NCBI GenBank assembly: GCA_964517675.1
Contig: CAZFEL010000002.1
Location: forward strand, 248,001-312,000
Direction of reading: 5' to 3'
From: Asbonarchaeum sp964517675
Lineage (GTDB): Archaea > Nanohalarchaeota > Nanosalinia > Nanosalinales > Nanoanaerosalinaceae
DNA length: 64,000 bases
Below, in pieces: positions 36,160 through 44,970 of the stretch. A program made the translations under genes and the position numbers. How positions within the stretch are numbered: the first letter of the stretch is position 1; the number at the start of each line of letters is the position of its first letter. The notes under the pieces were generated by a model. It saw only the letters and a program-made list of their open reading frames with translations. It searched no databases and was not told where the DNA came from.

Positions 36160-36593
36160 GAAACGTTCACCTCATCTGCTGCGGACCGGAGTGTAACACC
36201 GATCCCAAGGAAAAGAATACCGATATCACGTATGATGATATCGACATAGGCCGCTGGACCTGTGATCAACAGGTTGACGATGATAGATGCAAGCCCAAGT
36301 GTCGCCAAAGACGCCGCTATGGTTGTATATACCCCGGCAAGCAAGGCCACTCCCAAGACAAATTCGGCCAAACCATTCACCTGCATGAAAAGCGTTGGGC
36401 TGACACCCACACCGCTCATGATATCAGCGAAAACAGGAGCCACGTAGCTCGCCCAGACAGATGGCCGGTAGAGCTGATGAAGACCTGCTGCAAGCATGAC
36501 CAGGCCCAACCCCACTCGAAAGACGCTCTCGGCATAGCCAGTGTATTGGCGAAGCCACGACCGAACCGGTTCAAGAACCCGTCGCATCAACAT
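36156..36593 (-). CDS. DoxX-family membrane protein
   Basis: The product is about 145 residues with four membrane segments and DoxX features (AAGLHQLYRPSVWASYVAPV, NGLAEFVLGVALLAGVYT, DIIIRDIGILFLGI). DoxX-like proteins occur with thiol-redox partners and quinone oxidation systems. ATG at 36593 is preferred: the TATA box (TTATAAAT, about 36626-36633) predicts a transcript start near 36605, downstream of the longer start at 36620. It forms an operon with the DsbA-CuA gene. Confidence 0.88.
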   Translation of the reverse strand: MLMRRVLEPVRSWLRQYTGYAESVFRVGLGLVMLAAGLHQLYRPSVWASYVAPVFADIMSGVGVSPTLFMQVNGLAEFVLGVALLAGVYTTIAASLATLGLASIIVNLLITGPAAYVDIIIRDIGILFLGIGVTLRSAADEVNVS

Positions 36594-36625
36594 CGTTGCC
36601 AGTTCACATACGATATTCATGTAAA

Positions 36626-36640
36626 GATTTATAAGTATTA
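36626..36640. promoter_or_regulatory. Shared divergent TATA element, doxX and halocyanin
   Basis: ATTTATAAGTATTA reads as a TATA box in both directions and lies about 25-30 bp from plausible starts of the two divergent genes. Confidence 0.5.
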
Positions 36641-36659
36641 CAGAAAGGTTACATTACCA

Positions 36660-37094
36660 GTGATCACGGTGAACAGACGGCATGTACTGGCAGGTGTCCT
36701 CATCGTCACAGTAGCACTCGCCGGTTGCACCAGCTATGGAAACTCCTACGGAGACAGCACAGATGCCAGCCCCGCCACCGACGGACAGGAAACCGGTGAT
36801 TCCGGAGGTGCTTCCGACTCAGCAGCCGTCGAAACCGTTTCCACCTCAGCGGATGAGACCGTCATCATGGAACAGACATCGTTCCAGAGCAGTCCAACCG
36901 TCTCCCCAGGGACAGTAATCACATTTGTGAACAGAGACAGCTATCCACACACAGTGACAATCTCCAGTCAGGGCATCGACAAGCAGGTGGCCGGCGGTGA
37001 ACGTGTCACGCTGAAGTTCAATGAGGCTGCATCGTACAACATCGTCTGCACCCTTCACCCAGGAATGGAGACAACCGTATCAGCCCAGAACTGA
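36660..37094 (+). CDS. Halocyanin-like blue copper lipoprotein
   Basis: The 144-residue protein starts (GTG) MITVNRRHVLAGVLIVTVAL followed by AGC: a twin-arginine signal with lipobox, as in haloarchaeal halocyanins. An Asp/Ser/Gly linker precedes a type I copper domain with PHTVTI (first His) and CTLHPGM (Cys, His, Met). It would carry electrons on the outer face of the membrane. GTG at 36660 coincides with the transcript start predicted from the TATA box, so the mRNA is probably leaderless. Confidence 0.9.
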   Translation: MITVNRRHVLAGVLIVTVALAGCTSYGNSYGDSTDASPATDGQETGDSGGASDSAAVETVSTSADETVIMEQTSFQSSPTVSPGTVITFVNRDSYPHTVTISSQGIDKQVAGGERVTLKFNEAASYNIVCTLHPGMETTVSAQN

Positions 37095-37224
37095 TCCCTG
37101 CCGAAGTATTCAGCCACATCATCTTCCTCAACAGCTGCACCAACAAAAACAGAACGAATTTTTGCGTGGCACTGAGGAATCACGAAAGGACCTTTGAACG
37201 TCAATCCTCAGCCACCAGGTCCGC

Positions 37225-37758
37225 TCATCCACTCTCATCAACAGCAACATAGGCAGTCAGATCGTTCTCATACCCCTCCTCGAACCTGCCATCCAGAGTC
37301 CACGCCAGCAGCCGGTGGAGCCCATCCAGATGGACCAGATGCCCCTCCCGGTACCGGAGCCAGTCGTACTGCTCCGCCGACGAGTCCTCCAGCGGGCCCT
37401 CAGCCAGAAAGACCGGGGAAAACGGCTCCTGCATCAGATACTCGATCCTCACATGGCACCGTGGGTGGTCCGCCGCCAGCCACGCCGCATCATCACGGAG
37501 CCTGTCCGCGATCGCAGCCACCGTCGCCCCCTCACGCGGGACCAACGGGTCACCAGCACCGCGGCAGTGATACACCAGCACGACCTCCATCACATCCTCC
37601 CGGTCGAGCTTGACGCGGGCCCACTCATCGAACTGATCGTCCGCCTCCTCCAGCCGAGACAGCGCCCACCCGTCCGCATCATCCGCATCCGGCCGGTGCC
37701 TGTCACGAAACACCGACCACACCCGCTCGAAGGACACACGCGCTTCCGCATCCATCAT
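37225..37758 (-). CDS. Hypothetical protein with ParB-like LDGxHRL motif
   Basis: This acidic soluble protein of about 177 residues was not recognised. GHLVHLDGLHRLLAWTLDGR resembles the catalytic G-x-HR segment of ParB/sulfiredoxin-like folds, but nothing else supports that assignment. TATA-like CTGATATAGG (about 37787-37796) favours the ATG at 37758 over 37770. The short spacer 37095-37224 after the halocyanin gene holds nothing recognisable. Confidence 0.65.
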   Translation of the reverse strand: MMDAEARVSFERVWSVFRDRHRPDADDADGWALSRLEEADDQFDEWARVKLDREDVMEVVLVYHCRGAGDPLVPREGATVAAIADRLRDDAAWLAADHPRCHVRIEYLMQEPFSPVFLAEGPLEDSSAEQYDWLRYREGHLVHLDGLHRLLAWTLDGRFEEGYENDLTAYVAVDESG

Positions 37759-37851
37759 CGGGACCACCATGTCCTTTCCGGCCCTCCTATATCAGCCTTC
37801 ACCCTCGCCCGGCAAACATACTTAACACCAGCACCGCCAACAGTAGACCGC

Positions 37852-38652
37852 ATGCGACTCAGTCCAGAACAGGCAAACCACATCCTCCTCCGGTGCCCAT
37901 CAGACATCGGCATCCGCAACACCGACCGCAAAGGCACCCTCAACGCACCCGAACAGCTCCTCCGCGACCACGAACACGAGGACATCTTCATCGACGAGAT
38001 CTTCCCCGATGAGTTCAGCCTCCCCGACAACCAGGAACGGATCAGCACGAGGATCAAAGAGCTCCTCCAGTACGACAGAGAGATCATAAGCATCGGCGGC
38101 GACCACTCCATCTCGTACCCACTCATCAAAGCGTTCAGCGACAAACACACCGACCTCAGGGTCATCTGGATCGACGCCCACTACGACCTCAAAGAGATCA
38201 GAGTCGAGGACGGCATCCCCCATGACGCCGTCGTCCGCGGCCTCCTCGCGGACAGCCTCTCACTCGAAAACATCCTGTTTGGTGGTATCCGCGAAAGTGA
38301 CCCCGACGAAGACGACTTCCTCCTCAACAGAGACCGGCACGAGACCAGCATCACCGACATCGACGACAGCGACATCGATCAGCTCCGCGAGACCATCGAT
38401 ACCACCATCAGCCCCGGCGATGACCCCGTCTATGTCTCCTTCGACATCGACGTCCTTGATGCCGACCTCGTCCCAGGCACAACCTTCCCCTCCGAAGATG
38501 GACTCAGCCTCGAGGCCGCACAGAAACTCATCAGGGCAGTCAAGGCCTACAACACCGTCGGCTGGGACCTCGTCGAGGTCGCACCACCGCTGGACCATGA
38601 AAACAAGACCCTCCAGGCAGCAGCGACCATCCTCGAGACCATCCTGGACTGA
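37852..38652 (+). CDS. Ureohydrolase (agmatinase/arginase family)
   Basis: The 266-residue protein has the binuclear manganese motifs of the family: ISIGGDHSISYPL (near 79), WIDAHYDLKEI (DAHxD, near 103) and VYVSFDIDVLDAD (near 192), followed by PSEDGLSLEAAQ. It hydrolyses a guanidino compound, probably agmatine or arginine, to urea. Nearby argG, argH and argS place it in an arginine context. ATG at 37852 follows CATACTTAAC (about 37818-37827) at leaderless spacing; the frame open further upstream is antisense to the neighbour. Confidence 0.92.
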   Translation: MRLSPEQANHILLRCPSDIGIRNTDRKGTLNAPEQLLRDHEHEDIFIDEIFPDEFSLPDNQERISTRIKELLQYDREIISIGGDHSISYPLIKAFSDKHTDLRVIWIDAHYDLKEIRVEDGIPHDAVVRGLLADSLSLENILFGGIRESDPDEDDFLLNRDRHETSITDIDDSDIDQLRETIDTTISPGDDPVYVSFDIDVLDADLVPGTTFPSEDGLSLEAAQKLIRAVKAYNTVGWDLVEVAPPLDHENKTLQAAATILETILD

Positions 38653-39210
38653 CTAGCCCAGCCGCTCGTTCAACAGCTCAAAGGCCTCCGCCGCATCATT
38701 CCCCGCCACCACAACATGGGTATCCTCACGGCAGGAGAGCAGCTCGGTCACATTGATACCGCGGCCCTCAAGCACAGACAGGACATAGGACACCACACCC
38801 GGCGTCGAGGCCAGCTCAGGTGGGCTCGACAGCGTCACGAGGACCTGGTCCTCGATCACCTCTCCCGGACAGCCGGACGGATCCTCCACGACAGCAGTGT
38901 GACCCGAGGCAGTCGCGGCCGAGACGATACCCTCGAGACGCTCAGCCGACCGGCAGACAGCCACCCCGCCCCGCAGCTCCACCGTCGTCCCCGACAGGAC
39001 CTCCGAGACCGCCTCCTGTCGGACACGGCGGCGCTCGGCCAGATCCTCCCGCAACCGTCGCAACGCCACCTTGATCGCCTCGAAGCTACCCTCAACCTCC
39101 TCACCCACCAGCCGGGCAAGGGCCGAATAGTTCACGATATCCTCCCGCAGGGCCTCCTGGACGTACGGCCGTCGCCGGACATACTCCTTTACAGCATCGC
39201 TCACAGACAT
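38653..39210 (-). CDS. ACT-domain regulatory protein
   Basis: The product is about 185 residues. It has a helical N-terminal part that may be a winged helix (VKEYVRRRPYVQEALREDIV, YSALARLVGEEVEGSFEAIK) and a C-terminal ACT-like fold ending GVVSYVLSVLEGRGINVTEL. Comparable haloarchaeal proteins are annotated as ACT-domain proteins, but their effector is unknown. It may sense an amino acid; divergence from argG suggests arginine metabolism. TATA-like ACTTAAAGA (about 39231-39240) gives a leaderless start at 39210. Confidence 0.75.
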   Translation of the reverse strand: MSVSDAVKEYVRRRPYVQEALREDIVNYSALARLVGEEVEGSFEAIKVALRRLREDLAERRRVRQEAVSEVLSGTTVELRGGVAVCRSAERLEGIVSAATASGHTAVVEDPSGCPGEVIEDQVLVTLSSPPELASTPGVVSYVLSVLEGRGINVTELLSCREDTHVVVAGNDAAEAFELLNERLG

Positions 39211-39327
39211 CGGTTGTACATTATAGGTCATTCTTTAAGTAAGTGTTACAGAACGGTCAGAATCTATAAAACGATACAATCACAAAACAGTGACAGCAGG
39301 TGACAAGAATGGAACCATCCCAGCAGG

Positions 39328-40563
39328 GTGACCACGAAAGAGCAGATCAGCACCTATGAAGCAGACCAAACCATAGACACAGCAGTCCTTCTGTACTCAG
39401 GCGGCCTCGATACCTCCTGCATGGTCAAGTACATCCAGGACGCCTACGACGCCGACGTCATCACACTCACACTCGACCTCGGCCAGCCAGGTGTCAACCT
39501 CCAGGCAGTCAAGGACAAGGCCCTCGACCTCGGCGCCACAGAAGCCCACATTATCGACGCCAAAGACGAGTTCGCCGAACAGTACCTCAGCAAGGCCATC
39601 AAGGCCAACGCCACCTACCAGGGGTACCCGCTCTCGACCGCCATAGCACGGTACCTCACCGTCGAGAAGGCCGTCAAGATCGCCGAGGACCACAGTGCCG
39701 ACGCCATCGCCCACGGCAGCACAGGCAAGGGCAACGACCAGGTCCGGTTCGACGCCGCCATCCAGAACCTCGGCGACGGCATCCAGGCCCTCGCACCGGT
39801 CCGCGAATGGTCCATGACCCGCGACAAGGAACTCGCCTACGCAGAGAAACACGGCATCCCCGTCGAGGCCGAACACGACTCCCCGTACTCCACCGACGAG
39901 AACATCTGGGGGAAATCCTCCGAATGCGGACCACTCGAGGACCCGGCCACCGCCCCGCCCGAGGACGTCTTCCAGTTCATCACACCGCCAGAACAGGCTC
40001 CAAACAAACCGGAAACCGTCACGATCGGGTTTGAAGACGGTTTACCAACCAGCCTCGACGGCGAGGAGCTGTCACTCCTCCAGATCATCCAGCAGCTCAA
40101 CCAGAAGGCCGGCACACACGGTATCGGGATCATCGACATCACCGAGGACCGCATCATCGGTCTCAAATCCCGCGAGATCTACGAGTGCCCCGCAGCCACC
40201 GTTTTGCTTGCCGCCCACGAGGACCTCCAGCAGTACTGCTGTACCAAACACGAGAACCAGATCAAAGGCCTGGTGGAGCAAAAATGGGCAGAACTCGCCT
40301 ACAGCGGCCTCTGGCACGACCCCGCCATGGACCACCTCGATGCCTTCCTCGAGTCCATCAACACCGGCGTCACCGGCGCCGTCGATGTCAAACTCTACAA
40401 GGGACAGGCCCAGATCACCGGGCGCAGCTCACCGAACGCCCTCTATGACCACAACCTCGCCACCTACCAGGAGGGCGAGACGTTCAACCAGGCCGCCTCG
40501 CCTGGGTTCATCGAACTCTGGAACCTCCAGACCAAGATGGCACAGGAGGTCGACAAGCAGTGA
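39328..40563 (+). CDS. argG: Argininosuccinate synthase
   Basis: The 411-residue enzyme has the N-type ATP pyrophosphatase loop AVLLYSGGLDTSC (near residue 20), HGSTGKGNDQVRFD (near 131) and ALAPVREWSMTRDKELAYA (near 152). It joins citrulline and aspartate with ATP. GTG at 39328 is used; the ATG at 39309 is out of frame. A TATA box CTATAAAAC (about 39263-39271) predicts a leader of about 35 nt. It overlaps argH by 4 bp (GTGA). Confidence 0.97.
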   Translation: MTTKEQISTYEADQTIDTAVLLYSGGLDTSCMVKYIQDAYDADVITLTLDLGQPGVNLQAVKDKALDLGATEAHIIDAKDEFAEQYLSKAIKANATYQGYPLSTAIARYLTVEKAVKIAEDHSADAIAHGSTGKGNDQVRFDAAIQNLGDGIQALAPVREWSMTRDKELAYAEKHGIPVEAEHDSPYSTDENIWGKSSECGPLEDPATAPPEDVFQFITPPEQAPNKPETVTIGFEDGLPTSLDGEELSLLQIIQQLNQKAGTHGIGIIDITEDRIIGLKSREIYECPAATVLLAAHEDLQQYCCTKHENQIKGLVEQKWAELAYSGLWHDPAMDHLDAFLESINTGVTGAVDVKLYKGQAQITGRSSPNALYDHNLATYQEGETFNQAASPGFIELWNLQTKMAQEVDKQ

Positions 40564-41879
40564 CCCTCTGGCAGACCGGACACGACACCACAGACCAGGA
40601 TCTCAAAGCATTCACAGCCAGCAAGGACAGCGAGCTCGATAACGGACTCCTCCAGATCGATATCCTCCTCAACATCGCCCACAGCCAGATGCTGGCCGAA
40701 CAGGGCCACCTCACCGAACAAGAGAAAGACGACATCCACACCGCACTGATCCAGCTCCACGAAGACCAGCCAGACATCAGCGGGTTCGAGGACGTCCACA
40801 CCGCCATCGAGGAGCTCGTCACACAGGAGACCGATGCCGGCACAAAGCTCCACACAGCCCGCTCGCGCAACGACCAGATCGCGACCGACACCCTCATCTG
40901 GCTCCGGTGGCAGGCGATCGAGACAGCACAGAAAACACTCACTGTGGTTGGTGGGCTGGAGACGGTTGGCGATAACACCGTTATTCCCGGTCGGACCCAC
41001 AGCCGCCATGCCATGCCCACGACCACCGAGAACTGGACCGGCAGCTTCGCGGCGGCCTTACTGGACGGGCTCGATCAGCTCGACGTGCTGTACGACCAGT
41101 GCCTCTCGTGCCCGCTCGGGGCAGCCGCAGGCTTCGGGACCCACCTCGAGATCGACCGTGAGCGTACCGCTGCGCTGCTCGGGTTCGAGGACATCCAGGA
41201 CAACACCATCCACGCCGTCCAGAGCCGTGGCACCTACAGTTTGCAGGGGCTGCATGCCGTCCAGTCGATCGGGCTCGTCCTGGCAGATCTCGCCGATGCC
41301 CTGATCGAGCACACCGGGCCGGACGGCTGGCTGGAGCTTGACAGTAGCATGACAACGGGCAGCAGCATCATGCCTCAGAAGGAAAATCCCGACGGCCTCG
41401 AGCTTATCCGTGCCCGCTGCACGGAACTGCTCCATGCGCCAGGGACCACAGCCTCCGTCCTGCAGGGCGGCATGACCGGGTACAACCGCGACATCCAGCA
41501 GACCAAACCCATCATCATGGAGACCTTCGGCCAGCTCCAGGACTGCCTCGATGCGATGGCCGTCCATATCGAGGCCCTGACGGTCGATGAGGAGGAAGCG
41601 GCGACCTCCCTTGCGGACGACCTGACAGCGGCCGCGGCAGCGAACGAGCTGGTCGAGGAGGGCATTCCTTTCCGGGATGCCTACCAGCAGGTCAAGGAAA
41701 ACGGTCCACCCGATGAGATGGAGCCGGAGCCGGCCGCATCATCGTTCCCCACAGATAGTCTCAAAGACGCCAAGCAGGACTGGAAGGAAAAAGCTACGGA
41801 TGAGGCGGCCTGGGAGGAAACGCTCCTCGCGATGGCGGCAGACGGGGATGACGAACAGAAACGTACAAAAACATCCTGA
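40560..41879 (+). CDS. argH: Argininosuccinate lyase
   Basis: The 439-residue member of the fumarase/aspartase superfamily has TARSRNDQIATDTLIWLRWQ (near 100), PGRTHSRHAMPTT (near 145) and the signature loop GSSIMPQKENPD (near 267). It splits argininosuccinate to arginine and fumarate. GTG start overlaps argG. Base use on the coding strand changes from C-rich to G-rich near 40,940, inside the gene. Confidence 0.96.
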   Translation: MTLWQTGHDTTDQDLKAFTASKDSELDNGLLQIDILLNIAHSQMLAEQGHLTEQEKDDIHTALIQLHEDQPDISGFEDVHTAIEELVTQETDAGTKLHTARSRNDQIATDTLIWLRWQAIETAQKTLTVVGGLETVGDNTVIPGRTHSRHAMPTTTENWTGSFAAALLDGLDQLDVLYDQCLSCPLGAAAGFGTHLEIDRERTAALLGFEDIQDNTIHAVQSRGTYSLQGLHAVQSIGLVLADLADALIEHTGPDGWLELDSSMTTGSSIMPQKENPDGLELIRARCTELLHAPGTTASVLQGGMTGYNRDIQQTKPIIMETFGQLQDCLDAMAVHIEALTVDEEEAATSLADDLTAAAAANELVEEGIPFRDAYQQVKENGPPDEMEPEPAASSFPTDSLKDAKQDWKEKATDEAAWEETLLAMAADGDDEQKRTKTS

Positions 41880-41905
41880 CCAATCCAGGGATAGAGCACA
41901 CAGCC

Positions 41906-43618
41906 ATGGCACGGATCACCCACCTCCTCGCGGACGAGCTCAGCGACCGGCTCGGGGTCACTGTCGAGCCTGACGATATCGAACGGCCGGACATCGAGCG
42001 GGGCGATTATGCCTATCCGGCCATGAAGGCAGCGGCCGAGACAGACAACAACCCCCGCCAGATTGCGGAAAGCATCAGCGAGGACCTCGAGGACATCGAT
42101 ATCATCGATTCCGTCGAGGTCGCGGGCCCCGGATACCTCAACATCCATCTCGACCGGGAGATGTTCGGTCAGCGTGTCGAGGAGACGCTCGAAAGCACGA
42201 CCATGGGCGTCGGCCAGCAGGATGGATCCGTCCTGGTCGAGTTCTCCTCCCCGAACGTTGCCAAGCCGATGCATGTCGGCCATTTCCGGAACAACGCACT
42301 CGGCGATTCCCTCCAGCGCATCCTCTCCTTTGTCGGGTACGACGTGACATCGGAGAATTACCTGGGAGACTGGGGGACACAGTACGGCAAGCTCATCTAC
42401 GCGTTCAAGGAGTACGGCTCGATGGAGGCCTTCAAGGAGGAACCGATGGAGCACATGTTCGAGCTCTACGTCACGTTCCACGATGAGATGGAGGACTCGG
42501 AGAACGCAGAGAGTTCCTCCGATCGAGCGAACGCTTCGAGTTCGTCGAGCGACGAGGAGATGGAGGAGAAAGGCCGCAAGTGGGCCGCGAAGATCGAGGA
42601 CGGCGACAAGGAGGCCGCGGAGCTGTGGGAGATATTCCGCGATGCATCGATCGAGTACCACAAGCAGGACTATCGACGAATGGGGGTCACGTTCGACCGC
42701 TGGACCGGTGAATCCACCGTCGTCGAGGATGCCCGCGCCATGGTCCAGGACTGGGTCGATGCCGGCGAACTGGGATACGATGAGGACGGATCGGTCTTCA
42801 TGGAGTTCAGTGACCACGACCTGCCTGGCGCAGTGATGTTGAAGGCAGATGGATCGACTCTTTACCTGACACGGGACCTGTACAATCTCAAGAAGCGCAA
42901 AGAGGAAGGTTTCGATATGAACATGTACGTCGTCGGCTCCGAGCAGGAGCTACACTTCCAGCAGGTCTTTGCAGCGGCCGATGAGCTCGGGCTTGATCCT
43001 TCCGGTTCCGAGCACGTCTCCTACGGGCTGTTGTCCCTCCCGGAGGGGAGCATGTCCTCACGTCGTGGGCGGATCATCCGGCTGGAACACGCAATCGATG
43101 AGGCAATCGAGCGGGCGGAGGAGAAAGCGAGCGAAGAAGTGGAACGGGACATCGACAACGCCGAGGCGATCGGTATAGGGGCACTGAAGTACGCGAACCT
43201 CGCCGTGACCAGGAGCAAAGACATCGAGTTCGACTGGGATCGGGCGCTGTCGTTCGAAGGTGACTCCGGCCCGTACCTCCAGTACTCGAACGTGCGGGCG
43301 AAAAGCATCCGCAGGAAGACAGATCACGACGGCACCATGGCGGGACATCTGACCGATGCCGAGCACACGCTGGTCCGTGAGATGGAGCGGTTCCCCGAGG
43401 TCATCGAACGGAGTGCACGACAGCGGGAACCGGCACGGATAGCGAACTATCTCTCAGGGCTCTGTGAGGAGTTCAACAGCTTCTATCATTCTTGCCCTGT
43501 GCTCGATGCGGAGGACGAGACCACCATTCGACGTCGGCTGCGGATTGTCGAGCTGTTCGTCGAGGTGAGCGGACAGGGCATGGAGCTTCTCGGCATCGAG
43601 CCCCTGGACGGGATGTAG
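41906..43618 (+). CDS. argS: Arginyl-tRNA synthetase
   Basis: The 570-residue class I enzyme has an N-terminal tRNA D-loop-binding domain, VEFSSPNVAKPMHVGHFRNN (HIGH equivalent, near 115), catalytic core, MSSRRG (KMSK equivalent, near 382) and the all-helical anticodon-binding domain at the C-terminus. It charges tRNA-Arg. A Ser/Asp/Glu-rich stretch (about 198-222) between the HIGH and KMSK parts looks like a low-complexity insertion. It lies 26 bp after argH, so product of arginine synthesis and its tRNA charging are encoded together. Confidence 0.96.
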   Translation: MARITHLLADELSDRLGVTVEPDDIERPDIERGDYAYPAMKAAAETDNNPRQIAESISEDLEDIDIIDSVEVAGPGYLNIHLDREMFGQRVEETLESTTMGVGQQDGSVLVEFSSPNVAKPMHVGHFRNNALGDSLQRILSFVGYDVTSENYLGDWGTQYGKLIYAFKEYGSMEAFKEEPMEHMFELYVTFHDEMEDSENAESSSDRANASSSSSDEEMEEKGRKWAAKIEDGDKEAAELWEIFRDASIEYHKQDYRRMGVTFDRWTGESTVVEDARAMVQDWVDAGELGYDEDGSVFMEFSDHDLPGAVMLKADGSTLYLTRDLYNLKKRKEEGFDMNMYVVGSEQELHFQQVFAAADELGLDPSGSEHVSYGLLSLPEGSMSSRRGRIIRLEHAIDEAIERAEEKASEEVERDIDNAEAIGIGALKYANLAVTRSKDIEFDWDRALSFEGDSGPYLQYSNVRAKSIRRKTDHDGTMAGHLTDAEHTLVREMERFPEVIERSARQREPARIANYLSGLCEEFNSFYHSCPVLDAEDETTIRRRLRIVELFVEVSGQGMELLGIEPLDGM

Positions 43619-43660
43619 GGAAGAAGCATAAAAGCCAGCAGCGGTAATCTGGGTGCACTG

Positions 43661-44173
43661 ATGAACATCATCCTGACCGGTGAGCCCGGCGTGGGCAAGA
43701 CACGTCTCGTGGACGAGATCGTGGACGAGCTCGACCGGGAGGTCGGGGGCATCGGGGTCGAGAAAGACGCCCAGGACGAACTGCAGGCTCTCAGGCTGCA
43801 GGACCGGGCATCAGGGGAGACTGACCTGCTGGCCTCCCGGGAGCTGGACGAAGGCCCGGAGGCAGAAGGACTGCGGATCGATGTCGAGACGATCAATGAC
43901 CTCTCGACCCGGGCTATCAACGATGCGATCAGGAAGGGTCGTCTTATCGTGATCGATATGATCGGGCGGATCGAGATGCACTCCTCACTGTTCCGTGAGG
44001 CGGTCCGTGATGCGTTCCGGGGGAGCGAGGATGTCATAGCGATCGTCGAACCGGAGTACGTGGATGAGTTCGAGGACGAGGGCCAGGTTATCGAACTGGA
44101 GGAGGATAACCGCGATGCCATCAAGGACAGGATCCTCGATCTGCTCCGGTCTGAGGGGGACGACGGCACGTAA
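43661..44173 (+). CDS. THEP1-type nucleoside-triphosphatase
   Basis: The 170-residue P-loop NTPase begins MNIILTGEPGVGKTRLVDEI. GRLIVIDMIGRIEMHSSLFR fits the Walker B with glutamate relay of the NTPase_1/THEP1 family. Such enzymes hydrolyse nucleoside triphosphates; their cellular role is unclear. TATA-like CATAAAAG (about 43626-43633) lies about 30 bp ahead. Confidence 0.88.
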   Translation: MNIILTGEPGVGKTRLVDEIVDELDREVGGIGVEKDAQDELQALRLQDRASGETDLLASRELDEGPEAEGLRIDVETINDLSTRAINDAIRKGRLIVIDMIGRIEMHSSLFREAVRDAFRGSEDVIAIVEPEYVDEFEDEGQVIELEEDNRDAIKDRILDLLRSEGDDGT

Positions 44174-44216
44174 AAATATAAACCACCAGTACATCATTGA
44201 AGGTGTAGGTGACAGA

Positions 44217-44915
44217 ATGGGTACAGAGGACGTTCCACGGGTATCATCAGGAGTCAAAGGGCTGGATGACCTCATCGAAGGAGGGTTCCCCAAGGGATCG
44301 ATTACCCTCATCTCGGGAGGCGCCGGCTGTGGTAAGACAATCTTCTGCAACCAGTACCTGTGGGATGGACTCCAGAACGGTGAGAAGGTCCGTTACATCT
44401 CCCTCGAGGAACCGGTCGACGATATCATGGGCGATGCCGAGGTCTTCGGCTGGCAGTTCCGCGATTACGAGGAGGAAGGCCAGTTCAAGATCGATTACAT
44501 CAAGCCCTCCTCGGGTTCCCGCGGGTTCATCGATAAGATCAACGAGCTGGCGAGTGAGGAAGGTGTCTCGCGCCTTGTGATCGATTCGATCTCCGTCATG
44601 CTTGGTGCCTACGGTGGCACGCAGGCGAAAAAGCGTGATAACCTCTATGACCTTCTCCGCAACATCAAGCGGGCCGGTCCGACCACGCTTCTGACCTCTG
44701 AGATTCCGGAGAACGATGAGAAGGCACTGTCACGGTACGGGGTCTCGGAGTTCGTCGCCGACGGTGTCGTGGTGCTGTACTACACCGGCGTCGGCGAGGG
44801 AGCGTTCCGCAACCTGGAGGTCCGGAAGATGCGACGGACGGACCACACACCGGGGACGCACCCGTTCAACATCACCGAACAGGGCATCAACCTGACGAGC
44901 GAGGCAGGCTTCTGA
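44217..44915 (+). CDS. KaiC-like RecA-family ATPase (1)
   Basis: The 232-residue single-domain KaiC/RadA-like protein has Walker A GGAGCGKTIF (near 36), EEPVDDIMGDAEVFGWQF (near 64), Walker B RLVIDSISVML (near 117) and the C-terminal EVRKMRRTDHTPGTHPFNI. Single-domain KaiC proteins of archaea are often signalling or motility ATPases (FlaH is one). A TATA-like TAAAAATATAAACC (about 44171-44184) and AGGTGA before the ATG show promoter and Shine-Dalgarno. Confidence 0.9.
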   Translation: MGTEDVPRVSSGVKGLDDLIEGGFPKGSITLISGGAGCGKTIFCNQYLWDGLQNGEKVRYISLEEPVDDIMGDAEVFGWQFRDYEEEGQFKIDYIKPSSGSRGFIDKINELASEEGVSRLVIDSISVMLGAYGGTQAKKRDNLYDLLRNIKRAGPTTLLTSEIPENDEKALSRYGVSEFVADGVVVLYYTGVGEGAFRNLEVRKMRRTDHTPGTHPFNITEQGINLTSEAGF

Positions 44916-44970
44916 TCGCTCCACGAGGCAGGTCCTGCGGACGCGTTTAAGAACGAAGACCGTCTTCCAG

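Noticed and set aside
33462..37200. Integrated element with att sites at tRNA-Arg
   Set aside because: The only copy of the tRNA 3' end is 83 bp away, not at the far side of the island, and no integrase gene is present.
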